Positions 1-7,576 are shown, numbered from the stretch's first letter. The stretch: 16,156 nt of DNA from Chloroflexota bacterium (GCA_029265085.1 JAJUJY010000099.1:1-16156); one strand, 5' to 3'. Notes: generated by a model not told the origin, from the sequence alone. Numbers and translations: made by a program.

Positions 1-1254
1 CAGCAATATTTGTTGGGATTACTGGCCAAGGCACCTCGCGGTATGGAATTTTTCAACCAGATGCGAATCCTGCGAGAAGAAAAACGAATCGAGGAGCAGA
101 AGCGCCGCGAAGAACAAGCAAAAATTGATTCTGCCTACACCTCGTTAAAGAAAGCCATGTCATACATCGAAAGACAGGTTCAAAATGATGAACCAGTCCA
201 ATTTGGGAACGAGGTTCTCACGCTGAAAGATGCACAAGGTCTTTGGGATCGTAATCTCGAAGAGATTATGAACCTAAATAACGAAGATGGCAGCTCCACG
301 CAGACCATCGTCGATAAAATGCGATCCCTGGAAGACACAGTTCGTGAATATCCCACGCTGATTAAACAAATTGCTCGTATAAACGAACGCTTCTCGCGTT
401 TGCTGGCGTATCATGATCTATTAACCTCCTATGGTAAGAAGATAATTCCCCAGGCAGAAATTGCCCGTGCCTCCGCCATGATGTACGAACAAATTCCCGG
501 CTATTGGACAACGGGGCAATATGGCAACTTAAAAATCATCCTTGAACGGGTTGAAAATTTCCTTAACTTTTATGAAAACTCTGTTGAACTCGAAGTTGCC
601 ATCGGAGAACGAAGACGCACCGGTTTTACTCAGGCATTAAACGCTCCTGCTTTACCCAATACCAGTGGCCTGTCTCCTATGTTCGGATTGACCCGCGTCT
701 TGGTTGCTGCCATCGATCAACGCGACCGATTCATGGTCGGTCACTCTGAAAGTGTAGCGAAATTAACCGTCCAGATTGGCCGGAACATGAATTGGACCGG
801 ATCGGATTTAGAATACCTGGAAATGGCCGCATTATTGCACGATGTGGGAAAGATATCCATTCCGGAAGCAATTTTGACCAAAGTGAAACCGTTAACCAAC
901 CAGGAATGGAAAATGATCCAGATGCACCCTTATTACGGCGCACAGATTGTCAAGCAAATCACTGCCTTTTCACGAATTGTTCCCTGGATTTACCATCACC
1001 AGGAGCATTGGGATGGCACTGGATACCCTGACCAACTTACCAAAAAAGATATTCCTTTGGCTTCCTCAATCATTGCCTTAACCGAAGCCTTCACAGTCAT
1101 GACCACTGACCTTGCTTACCGTGGAGCGATCAGCAAACAGGATGCCATTGGAAAAATTAAAGAAGAATCCGGAAAGCAATTTAATCCAGAAGTAGTCGAA
1201 GCTTTCTTAGAATGTATGAAAGAAGCTGAAACAACGGTTGAACCCCAGGAATGA
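1..1254 (+). CDS. HD-GYP domain phosphohydrolase, 5' end outside the window
   Basis: The reading frame is open from base 1, so the N-terminus lies upstream; the TTG at base 10 is probably internal. Counting from the first codon, residues about 17-60 are charged and coiled-coil-like, followed by a helical region to about 225 that I do not recognise. The C-terminal third is an HD-GYP domain: GHS with H248, LLHDVGK with H280 and D281, H309, the HHQEHWDGTGYP motif at 332-343 including GYP. HD-GYP proteins usually hydrolyse cyclic di-GMP at a di- or tri-metal site. The last metal-ligand motif, normally VADxxDA, reads LTEAFTV here, so the usual Asp is Glu (E362) and the second Asp is Thr (T365). 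Catalysis is therefore likely but not assured. No signal peptide or membrane segment is visible in the part present. The next gene starts 25 bases downstream, probably in the same transcript. Confidence 0.88.
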   Translation, partial: QQYLLGLLAKAPRGMEFFNQMRILREEKRIEEQKRREEQAKIDSAYTSLKKAMSYIERQVQNDEPVQFGNEVLTLKDAQGLWDRNLEEIMNLNNEDGSSTQTIVDKMRSLEDTVREYPTLIKQIARINERFSRLLAYHDLLTSYGKKIIPQAEIARASAMMYEQIPGYWTTGQYGNLKIILERVENFLNFYENSVELEVAIGERRRTGFTQALNAPALPNTSGLSPMFGLTRVLVAAIDQRDRFMVGHSESVAKLTVQIGRNMNWTGSDLEYLEMAALLHDVGKISIPEAILTKVKPLTNQEWKMIQMHPYYGAQIVKQITAFSRIVPWIYHHQEHWDGTGYPDQLTKKDIPLASSIIALTEAFTVMTTDLAYRGAISKQDAIGKIKEESGKQFNPEVVEAFLECMKEAETTVEPQE

Positions 1255-1279
1255 AATAACAGATTAGAGGACAAAGATC

Positions 1280-1561
1280 ATGGCCCGAAAAATCCAACCC
1301 TTCATCCATTATGCGCCAGAAACTTGTGCTTTTTGCGCGGGCAATGGTAGCGGACGGTGCCATGATGGAAATTTATACGATCTTTGTCCGGTATGCAAAG
1401 GGATTGGTACCATTTTAGTCGCACAGGCACCAAAAAAATGTGCATTTTGCAACGGAGCCAGTGGGGGGCTATGTCGAGACGGTTATGTGTATCAAGTCTG
1501 CCCGGTTTGTAAAGGAACCGGTTGGGCTTATGTTTATTCGGAAGAAGAAGAAATCGGTTGA
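1280..1561 (+). CDS. Small tandem-repeat cysteine protein, DnaJ zinc-finger-like
   Basis: This 93-residue protein contains two copies of a 38-residue unit. Each has five cysteines in the order CxxC, C, CxxC (C16, C19, C27, C36, C39 and C54, C57, C65, C74, C77). The CxxC pairs sit in CAFCAGNG, CPVCKGIG, CAFCNGAS and CPVCKGTG, three of which fit the CxxCxGxG motif that occurs four times in the cysteine-rich domain of DnaJ. No J domain or C-terminal DnaJ domain is present. The likely property is zinc binding, perhaps with a chaperone, redox or nucleic-acid role; the true function is unknown. The start ATG has an AGAGG ribosome site about ten bases upstream. The two copies are clearly diverged at the DNA level, so the duplication is old. 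It sits between the HD-GYP gene and an exported lytic-transglycosylase-like gene; the C-terminal tail is acidic. Confidence 0.82.
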   Translation: MARKIQPFIHYAPETCAFCAGNGSGRCHDGNLYDLCPVCKGIGTILVAQAPKKCAFCNGASGGLCRDGYVYQVCPVCKGTGWAYVYSEEEEIG

Positions 1562-1615
1562 ACCATTAATGAGAGAGATTTTCATCCCATGTAAACCGAA
1601 AGGTGCCCGATTGCT

Positions 1616-2812
1616 ATGCGACTAACAAAAGCCATTCTATTCCTTGGGTTTGCTGCTTCTCTGCTTCTATTAATGGTTGGATTTAAGGTATTTCAACCAG
1701 CACAGTCGCCCACTTTACTCCAACCCCAAGCAGACAGCCAGATTCTGCCGCCACCCAACCACCGCTTGGTTAGCCAGGAATCGCAAGCACAAACTCTTGG
1801 CCAGCCGCAAAATTCTGCTGAAAACGCCGATCCGCAGAATTCGGCAGCCTTCCAAACACAGGCTACACCAACTGCCACGCTTCCCCCTGCCCCCCAACCT
1901 CTGGCTGAGCCGACCTTTGTCCCTGCATATGACGCAGACATCGTTACTTGTGCTGAAATTTGGGGTGTGCCAGAAATTCCATTCCTGCTGCCTAAGGTTT
2001 TAACCTTCCCGACTTCTGCTGATGAGTTATACACAGAAATTAATTATTATTTCTTAGCTGCCATGCTGATTCAAAATAAAGCAGTCGATGCCAGTGACTG
2101 TCCTTTTGGCGGGCTGGAAACTTTCTCAACAGCAAATGTGTGCGGCCTGGAAAAAGCACGCCCAGTTATCGTGGAATGGCAAAACCAATATAATGCCAAA
2201 ATATTTGAAGCCGGGCAGAATGTAGGCATTCCAGCCTTTTTACTCAAAAATCTATTTGCCCGAGAAAGCCAATTTTGGCCTGGTTATTTTGTCGATATTC
2301 TGGAAAGCGGATTTGGTCAATTAAATGATACGGGCGTAGATGCGCTGTTTATGTACAATCGCCGTTTCTTTGATCAGTTCTGCCCCTTAGTTCTTTCTCA
2401 ATCTGCCTGCAATTTTGGTTACACGGGAATGGATGAGGCTAACCGCCGAATGCTGCGCGGTGCATTAGTCAGGCAGGTGAACGCCAGTTGTGCAAGCTGC
2501 CCCGTTGGAATCAATCAAGAACGCGCGCTCAACAGCATTCCGATTTTTGCAGAAGTGCTCAAGTCGAACTGCTCTCAGGTTGGACAGATTGTGCAGAACG
2601 TAACCGAACGCAAAGCCGGTGACGTTGCTGATTATGTTGACCTCTGGAGGTTAACAGTAGCAAATTACAATGCCGGTCCCGGATGCACCTATAATGCAAT
2701 CGTCGGTGCCTGGAAAGAACGCAAATTGGATTGGCTAACCCTATCCGAATATTTTGATGACCCGGCTTGCGAAGCTGCTCCCGACTATGTCGAGGAAATG
2801 TTCCGGCAGTAA
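1616..2812 (+). CDS. Exported lytic transglycosylase-like (SLT fold) protein
   Basis: The 398-residue product begins with a basic residue pair and one hydrophobic segment at about 7-26, a signal anchor or signal peptide without a lipobox cysteine. Residues about 27-105 form a low-complexity linker rich in Pro, Gln, Ala and Thr. The C-terminal part resembles soluble lytic transglycosylases: an ARES motif supplying a candidate catalytic Glu (E217), then ESGFGQLND at 230-238 in the position of the usual GLMQ motif, and ANYNAGPG at 349-356. Such enzymes cleave peptidoglycan between MurNAc and GlcNAc outside the membrane. The insertion between the second and third motifs is long, and the domain contains ten cysteines, suggesting disulfides. 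The start has AAAGGTG about ten bases upstream. Activity is inferred from motifs only; the spacing is atypical, so a non-catalytic wall-binding role is possible. Confidence 0.7.
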   Translation: MRLTKAILFLGFAASLLLLMVGFKVFQPAQSPTLLQPQADSQILPPPNHRLVSQESQAQTLGQPQNSAENADPQNSAAFQTQATPTATLPPAPQPLAEPTFVPAYDADIVTCAEIWGVPEIPFLLPKVLTFPTSADELYTEINYYFLAAMLIQNKAVDASDCPFGGLETFSTANVCGLEKARPVIVEWQNQYNAKIFEAGQNVGIPAFLLKNLFARESQFWPGYFVDILESGFGQLNDTGVDALFMYNRRFFDQFCPLVLSQSACNFGYTGMDEANRRMLRGALVRQVNASCASCPVGINQERALNSIPIFAEVLKSNCSQVGQIVQNVTERKAGDVADYVDLWRLTVANYNAGPGCTYNAIVGAWKERKLDWLTLSEYFDDPACEAAPDYVEEMFRQ

Positions 2813-2821
2813 TTTAGCCGG
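2803..2821. other. Small hairpin across two convergent stop codons
   Basis: CCGGC at 2803-2807 can pair with GCCGG at 2817-2821. The nine-base loop holds the TAA of the + strand gene (2810-2812) and the TAA of tlyA on the other strand (2814-2816). There is no T-run on either side, so it is at best a weak bidirectional end signal. Confidence 0.3.
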
Positions 2822-3623
2822 CTTCATCAAATTCATTCGGCTCAATTACCGAATCGACCAGCGCAGTGATATCCACTGCCTGGTCTTTTTTATTCACTAA
2901 ATGCACCAGGAATTCAGTATTCCCTTTCGGTCCATATAAAGGAGAACGCACTAATCCCTGAATGCTGAGACCTGACTCTTGCGCAAAAGCCAAAACCTCA
3001 GTGATCACCTTGCGATGTACCATCGGATCGCGAATGACCCCTTCCCCTTTGGCCGCATCTTTTCTTCCAGCCTCAAATTGAGGTTTGATCAGCATGACAA
3101 GCTCACCCTGCCCTTCCTTAAGCCATTTTTGCATGACTGGAAGTAAGGTTCTTAATGAGATGAATGACGCATCCACTGTAATCAAATCAATGGCATCTTC
3201 AAAACCGTTAACAAAGCGGGCATTGGTTCGTTCCATCGAAATAACGCGCGGATCCTGGCGAATTTTCCAATGCAAAATACCATAACCAACATCAATTGCA
3301 TACACTTTTAGCGCGCCATGCTGCAGCAAACAATCTGTAAAACCGCCGGTCGATGCGCCAACATCCACACAAATCTTGCCGGTTAAATCCAGCATGTTGA
3401 AAGCTATTAACGCCCCTTCTAACTTCTCACCACCGCGAGATACATAACGCGGTCCCTGGTCAATGGTGATTTCTGCGGTTTCCACAACTTTTTGAGCTGG
3501 TTTGATTACCACCTGCCCATCCACCCGAACCTGACCTGCCATCACCAATCGCTGCGCCAGGCTCCGGCTTTCAGCCAAACCGCGTTCGACCATCAACATA
3601 TCCAGTCGATTTTTCTCCACCAT
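2814..3623 (-). CDS. tlyA: TlyA family rRNA 2'-O-methyltransferase
   Basis: The 269-residue protein has an N-terminal S4 RNA-binding domain (about 5-65, with RLDMLMVERGLAESRSLA) and a C-terminal FtsJ-type Rossmann methyltransferase domain. The SAM-binding loop is DVGASTGGFTD at about 87-97. K67, D151, K180 and E237 match the K-D-K-E catalytic tetrad of this fold. TlyA enzymes methylate the ribose of cytidines in rRNA: C1920 of 23S rRNA and, in the longer type, C1409 of 16S rRNA. Those modifications also give sensitivity to capreomycin in mycobacteria. Which type this is cannot be fixed from length alone. The ATG start has GGAG 13 bases upstream. The gene converges on the preceding gene and diverges from the prenyltransferase gene across 41 bases. 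A haemolysin annotation, sometimes given to this family, is historical. Confidence 0.93.
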   Translation of the reverse strand: MVEKNRLDMLMVERGLAESRSLAQRLVMAGQVRVDGQVVIKPAQKVVETAEITIDQGPRYVSRGGEKLEGALIAFNMLDLTGKICVDVGASTGGFTDCLLQHGALKVYAIDVGYGILHWKIRQDPRVISMERTNARFVNGFEDAIDLITVDASFISLRTLLPVMQKWLKEGQGELVMLIKPQFEAGRKDAAKGEGVIRDPMVHRKVITEVLAFAQESGLSIQGLVRSPLYGPKGNTEFLVHLVNKKDQAVDITALVDSVIEPNEFDEAG

Positions 3624-3649
3624 GTAATTACCATCGCTCCACTGACTTG

Positions 3650-3658
3650 TGATATATT
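3650..3658 (+). promoter_or_regulatory. Candidate extended -10 promoter for a leaderless mRNA
   Basis: TGaTATATT at 3650-3658 is an extended -10 box. If its last T is position -7, transcription begins at 3665, the A of the ATG of the prenyltransferase gene. No Shine-Dalgarno sequence precedes that ATG, which agrees with a leaderless message. No convincing -35 box is visible. Confidence 0.45.
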
Positions 3659-3684
3659 AAATCCATGATCCGAGCACTCATCAA
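3656..3684 (-). promoter_or_regulatory. Candidate tlyA promoter
   Basis: Reading the minus strand, TTGATG (3684-3679) and TTTAAT (3661-3656) are separated by 17 bases, close to a sigma-70 promoter. The -35 box lies inside the first codons of the divergent prenyltransferase gene, and the -10 box overlaps the candidate -10 box of that gene. Confidence 0.45.
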
Positions 3685-4534
3685 AACAATGCGCCCCAAA
3701 CAATGGACCAAGAATGCATTTGTTCTTGCTGCCCTGGTATTTGACCGCCAGTTACGCAACCCGGAAGCTCTTCTACGGTCAATCGCTGGCGTCCTAATCT
3801 TCTGCCTGTTATCCAGTAGTATTTATATCATTAATGACATACTGGATGCAGAAGCTGATCGAAACCATCCCAAAAAACGCACCCGGCCAATTGCCTCAGG
3901 AGCACTACCTGTGCCTGTTGCCTGGACTGCTGCTATCATTTTAATCGCAATTACGATTCCTGCCGGATTTTTCCTTTCGACCGGGTTTGGAATAATTATC
4001 AGTGCCTATTTTCTGATGAATCTGGCCTATTCCAACTGGCTTAAACACATACCACTAATCGATGTATTAATCATCGCAGCAGGCTTTGTCCTGCGGGTTG
4101 GCGGTGGTGTTGCGTTGATTGTAGTAGAACGGTTTTCTCCCTGGTTATACGTGGTTACAACCCTGTTTGCCCTATACATTGGATTTGGAAAAAGGCGAGC
4201 GGAGCTTTCTCTATTGGCCGAAGGCGCCAATACCCATCGCAAAGTTCTGGATGGTTATTCCATTCCATTTCTAGACCAATTAATTACCATTGTTTCCAGT
4301 ACTACCATTGTTGCTTACAGCCTGTACACATTTTCAGCACCGAATTTGCCAGATAACCACATCATGATGCTAACCATTCCGTTTGTGCTTTACGGAATTT
4401 TTCGATATCTCTACTTGATTCAAATCGAGCAAGCAGGTGGCGCTCCGGAAGAAATCGTGCTAAAAGATCGCCCGTTGCAAATCACCATTGCCCTGTGGGG
4501 AATTACCGTTTTAGCTGTTTTCTATATTTTTTAA
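3665..4534 (+). CDS. UbiA family prenyltransferase, decaprenyl-phosphate phosphoribosyltransferase-like
   Basis: This 289-residue, very hydrophobic protein should cross the membrane about eight or nine times. It opens with TMRPKQWTKN, then has the UbiA aspartate motif NDxxDxxxD at 57-65 followed by NHPKKRTRPIASG. A GKRRAEL motif at 175-181 and DGYSIPFLD near 196 form the second catalytic loop. RPKQWxKN, the HPxKRxRPIA stretch and GKRRAEL together are typical of the branch that moves phosphoribose from PRPP to polyprenyl phosphate (Rv3806c type), rather than of quinone or heme prenyltransferases. In mycobacteria that product feeds arabinan synthesis. Here the acceptor and downstream use are unknown. 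It leads a probable operon with mevalonate kinase and isopentenyl phosphate kinase, which make prenyl precursors. The ATG was kept because the RPKQW motif starts at residue 10 and no upstream start fits. Confidence 0.85.
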   Translation: MIRALIKTMRPKQWTKNAFVLAALVFDRQLRNPEALLRSIAGVLIFCLLSSSIYIINDILDAEADRNHPKKRTRPIASGALPVPVAWTAAIILIAITIPAGFFLSTGFGIIISAYFLMNLAYSNWLKHIPLIDVLIIAAGFVLRVGGGVALIVVERFSPWLYVVTTLFALYIGFGKRRAELSLLAEGANTHRKVLDGYSIPFLDQLITIVSSTTIVAYSLYTFSAPNLPDNHIMMLTIPFVLYGIFRYLYLIQIEQAGGAPEEIVLKDRPLQITIALWGITVLAVFYIF

Positions 4535-4543
4535 AAGGTCCTT

Positions 4544-5506
4544 ATGCCTGCAATCGTTGCATCTGCTCCTGGGAAAACCATATTGGTTGGCGAACATTCA
4601 GTAGTATATAATCGACCGGCTATTGCAGTTCCAGTCCATCAGGTGCGGGCAAAGGCCTCAGTTTTTGCCTTACCCAAAGGTCAACCAGATCAGATCGTCA
4701 TTTTTGCGCCTGGGATTAACCTGAAAGCCAACTTAAGCGCCCTGCCCAATGACCATCCTTTTGCAATTGGGTTGCACCAGTTAAAAGCACATCTGGGGCT
4801 TTCCCACTTCCCCTCTTTTGAAGTTCACATCCATTCCACTATTCCACGAGCGGGTGGTTTAGGCTCCAGTGCCGCAGTTTCTGTAGCATTAATCCGAGCA
4901 GTCGCCCAGTTTTTAGGCAAGGATCTTCCCAACGAAGAAATTAATCAATTGGCCTACATGGTGGAAAAACGTCACCACGGGACGCCATCCGGAATTGACA
5001 ATACGGTTATTACCTATGCGCAGCCAATTTTTTTTATCCGAGACATACCCTTTGAAAAAATCACTGTAAAAAAGCCCTTTACGCTGGTAATTGGTAATAG
5101 CGGCGTGGAAGGACTGACAGCAAAGTTAGTGGCTGAGGTTCGCGCTCGTCGCGAAAACGATTTCGAACTTTACGAAACCATATTTGACCAAATTGGCGGT
5201 CTTGTGCTTTCTGCGCGCCAATCGATTGAAACCGGTGAACTTAACAAACTTGGTACACTGATGACAGAAAATCACACGCTATTGCAAAAGATCGGCGTTT
5301 CGTGCCCTGAACTTGATCATCTGGTGGATGCAGCAATTTCAGCAGGAGCCTGTGGGGCAAAATTATCCGGAGGTGGCGGCGGTGGCAATATGATTGCGCT
5401 GGTCAATGAAACCCGGGCAGAACAAGTTTGTGAAGCATTAAAAATCGCCGGCGCTGTCACCACTATTTCTACACAAATATTATCATCTTCACCATCGATA
5501 CCATGA
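4544..5506 (+). CDS. mvk: Mevalonate kinase
   Basis: The 320-residue protein is a GHMP kinase. Motif 1 is SAPGKTILVGEHSVVY near 7-22, including K11 and E17. The ATP loop PRAGGLGSSA is at 101-110, HGTPSGID at 145-152 supplies the catalytic Asp (D152), and GAKLSGGGGGG at 271-281 is motif 3. The combination of the EHSVVY and HGTPSGIDN motifs fits mevalonate kinase, which makes 5-phosphomevalonate from mevalonate and ATP in the cytosol. The length is typical of short bacterial and archaeal forms. Its AAAGG ribosome site overlaps the TAA stop of the preceding prenyltransferase gene, nine bases before this ATG. Its last codons overlap the start of the isopentenyl phosphate kinase gene (ATGA), so translation of the pair is probably coupled. 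Confidence 0.93.
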   Translation: MPAIVASAPGKTILVGEHSVVYNRPAIAVPVHQVRAKASVFALPKGQPDQIVIFAPGINLKANLSALPNDHPFAIGLHQLKAHLGLSHFPSFEVHIHSTIPRAGGLGSSAAVSVALIRAVAQFLGKDLPNEEINQLAYMVEKRHHGTPSGIDNTVITYAQPIFFIRDIPFEKITVKKPFTLVIGNSGVEGLTAKLVAEVRARRENDFELYETIFDQIGGLVLSARQSIETGELNKLGTLMTENHTLLQKIGVSCPELDHLVDAAISAGACGAKLSGGGGGGNMIALVNETRAEQVCEALKIAGAVTTISTQILSSSPSIP

Positions 5507-6300
5507 ATAATTCGATTTTCCTAAAATTAGGCGGCTCATTAATCACGGATAAGAACAATCCTCATACCCCTTATCCGGAAATTATTCAGCGACTTGCATT
5601 AGAAATTGCTAATGCAAAAAATGAACGTCCAGACTTGAAACTGGTATTAGGACACGGCTCTGGTTCTTTTGGCCATGTGGCTGCAAAGCAATTTGGAACC
5701 CGGGATGGCGTTTATACCCCTCAGCAGTGGGCTGGTTTCGCCGAAGTCTGGTATCAAGCCAGGGAGTTAAATATCCTGGTTGTCTCTGCATTACACACAG
5801 CTGGATTACCTGTCATAGCCATACCGCCTTCAGCCATCCTGAGAAGTAAAGATGGCCAGCTAGAAACCAGTTATTTTGACAACATCCAGGCTGCACTAGA
5901 GGCGGATCTAATTCCGGTTGTTTATGGTGATGTTATATTTGATGACATCCGGGGTGGAACCATTTTTTCAACCGAGGATACCTTTATCCATCTGGCAAAA
6001 GTTCTTAAGCCAGCGCAAATATTGCTTTGCGGTCGGGAAAGTGGTGTCTGGAAAGATTTTCCCAAATGCACGCAGCTCATTTCAAAAATCACTCCGGGAA
6101 ATCATGCTGAAATCATCGCTTATTTGGGTGGATCAGCAGGCATCGATGTTACAGGCGGTATGATTGAAAAAGTCAATCTAATGCTGAATCTGGTTCAACA
6201 AATCAAACACTTACAGGTTTCCATCTTCTCCGGTCTAGAAACTGGAATGGTCCACCGTGCATTGCGAGGGGAAACGGTCGGCACTGTAATAGCCCAATAA
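5503..6300 (+). CDS. ipk: Isopentenyl phosphate kinase
   Basis: This 265-residue amino-acid-kinase-fold protein matches archaeal isopentenyl phosphate kinase. It begins LKLGGSLITDK (K8, K17), followed by LGHGSGSFGHVAAKQFGT at 49-66, where H58 corresponds to the His that marks this family and binds the substrate phosphate. Later come PVVYGDVIFDD near 138-148, the FSTEDTF loop at 155-161 and GIDVTGGMIEKV at 213-224. The enzyme turns isopentenyl phosphate plus ATP into isopentenyl diphosphate. Together with the overlapping mevalonate kinase gene it implies the route in which phosphomevalonate is decarboxylated before the second phosphorylation, known from archaea and from Roseiflexus among Chloroflexota. 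The start overlaps the mvk stop in ATGA. Glutamate 5-kinase and UMP kinase share the fold but lack the SFGH motif. Confidence 0.93.
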   Translation: MNNSIFLKLGGSLITDKNNPHTPYPEIIQRLALEIANAKNERPDLKLVLGHGSGSFGHVAAKQFGTRDGVYTPQQWAGFAEVWYQARELNILVVSALHTAGLPVIAIPPSAILRSKDGQLETSYFDNIQAALEADLIPVVYGDVIFDDIRGGTIFSTEDTFIHLAKVLKPAQILLCGRESGVWKDFPKCTQLISKITPGNHAEIIAYLGGSAGIDVTGGMIEKVNLMLNLVQQIKHLQVSIFSGLETGMVHRALRGETVGTVIAQ

Positions 6301-6314
6301 AAAAAGGAGCAGTC

Positions 6315-7466
6315 ATGTTATACAGCCGAGAACAATTAGATGATATTGAAGACCGGGTGTTAGCCCCTTACGGTAGTCGAAGCAAATTATCCAGAGGTCG
6401 TTTTTATCCTGAGGATGAACCCGATTATCGGACTTGTTTTCAACGTGACCGCGACCGCATCTTACACACCACAGCATTCCGAAGGCTTGAATATAAAACC
6501 CAGGTTTTTATTAATTATGAAGGTGATTATTACCGTACTCGCCTGACCCACACCCTGGAAGTCGCCCAAATTGGCCGCACCATCGCCCGAGCATTAGGCG
6601 CAAACGAAGATCTTACAGAAACGATCTGCCTTGCCCATGATTTAGGACATCCCCCGTTTGGGCATTCCGGAGAGGTGGTTTTAGCACGGCTAATGAAGGA
6701 TCACGGCGGTTTTGAGCACAATAAACAATCCTTGCGCATTGTCACCGAATTAGAACGCCGATACCCAGAATTTCCAGGATTAAACCTGACCTGGGAAGTG
6801 TTAGAAGGGATGGTGAAACACGAAACGGAATATGACAAATCAGATGCCCGAGACTTTAACCCGGACTTGCGTGGAAATATTGAGGCGCAAATCGCTAATG
6901 TGGCCGATGAATTGGCTTACACCGCCCACGACCTGGACGATGGGTTACGATCAGGAATTATTTCGATTGATTTATTGGGTGAAATTGACCTTTGGCAGGT
7001 AATTATTGATAGTCTTAGCTGGCGCGGCAGTGGATTAGATGATCTCATGCGTCACCGCATTATTCGCCGCCTGATCGGTATGGAAGTTACCGATATTGTG
7101 AACACATCAGAAAAACTTTTGCGGGAGAGTGGTGTCCGCTCAGTGGAAGAATTACAGCGACTCCCCTACAATGTTGTTACCTTTAGCGAAACCTACCACC
7201 GGCGGAATCGACAACTGAAAGATTTACTTTACAGTAAAATGTATCGCCATTACCGGGTCATGCGCATGGCAGTGAAAGCAGAGAAAATGATTGTGGATCT
7301 TTTTAATGCCTACTGCTCTACGCCTGCTATCCTGCCGGGACATGTTCAACAATGGATTAATACCCGCGGATTGGAACGTACGGTTTGCGATCATATCGCC
7401 GGGATGACTGATCGATATGCTACCGAGGAATATTTAAAAATGTTTGATCCAGCCACGCTTCCGTAA
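6315..7466 (+). CDS. dgt: Deoxyguanosinetriphosphate triphosphohydrolase-like protein
   Basis: The 383-residue product is an HD-superfamily dNTP triphosphohydrolase of the dGTPase type, which cuts a dNTP to a deoxynucleoside and triphosphate in the cytosol. Visible features are the N-terminal FQRDRDRILHTTAFRRLEYKTQVF stretch near 42-65, H79 in RTRLTHTLEVAQ, the HD pair H108-D109 within AHDLGHPPFGHSGE (with H112 and H117), and D198 in ANVADELAY as the last metal ligand. All expected metal residues are present. The length fits the shorter, type 2 branch rather than E. coli Dgt. Some family members are allosterically activated by another dNTP, which the sequence cannot settle. A strong AAGGAG lies five bases before the ATG, 14 bases after the ipk stop, so it is probably the last gene of the isoprenoid operon. 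No terminator is visible after it. Confidence 0.9.
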   Translation: MLYSREQLDDIEDRVLAPYGSRSKLSRGRFYPEDEPDYRTCFQRDRDRILHTTAFRRLEYKTQVFINYEGDYYRTRLTHTLEVAQIGRTIARALGANEDLTETICLAHDLGHPPFGHSGEVVLARLMKDHGGFEHNKQSLRIVTELERRYPEFPGLNLTWEVLEGMVKHETEYDKSDARDFNPDLRGNIEAQIANVADELAYTAHDLDDGLRSGIISIDLLGEIDLWQVIIDSLSWRGSGLDDLMRHRIIRRLIGMEVTDIVNTSEKLLRESGVRSVEELQRLPYNVVTFSETYHRRNRQLKDLLYSKMYRHYRVMRMAVKAEKMIVDLFNAYCSTPAILPGHVQQWINTRGLERTVCDHIAGMTDRYATEEYLKMFDPATLP

Positions 7467-7485
7467 CATAAGATGAAAATAACTC

Positions 7486-7494
7486 TGGTATAAT
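7486..7494 (+). promoter_or_regulatory. Candidate greA promoter (extended -10)
   Basis: TGGTATAAT at 7486-7494 is a perfect extended -10 box; no good -35 box is present 17 bases upstream. Transcription would start near 7501, giving a leader of about 76 bases before the GreA ATG at 7577. GGACA at 7507-7511 could pair with TGTCC at 7517-7521 in that leader. Confidence 0.6.
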
Positions 7495-7576
7495 CGGATC
7501 GAAGCTGGACAAACCATGTCCATTTTAAATGTTTAGTGTTATCATAAAAACCGAAAAAATTACGGGATGGAAAAAC

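Noticed and set aside
1805..1845. Inverted and imperfect direct repeat around AATTCTGC/GCAGAATT
   Set aside because: It codes for a repeated Gln-Asn-Ser-Ala in a low-complexity linker, so coding repetition explains it.
7507..7521. Short inverted repeat GGACA/TGTCC before greA
   Set aside because: A 5-bp stem is too short to call an operator or a structured leader without comparative support.
7529..7576. Upstream start adding 16 residues to GreA
   Set aside because: No ribosome site, residues unlike the GreA family, and the ATG at 7577 gives the usual length and N-terminus.
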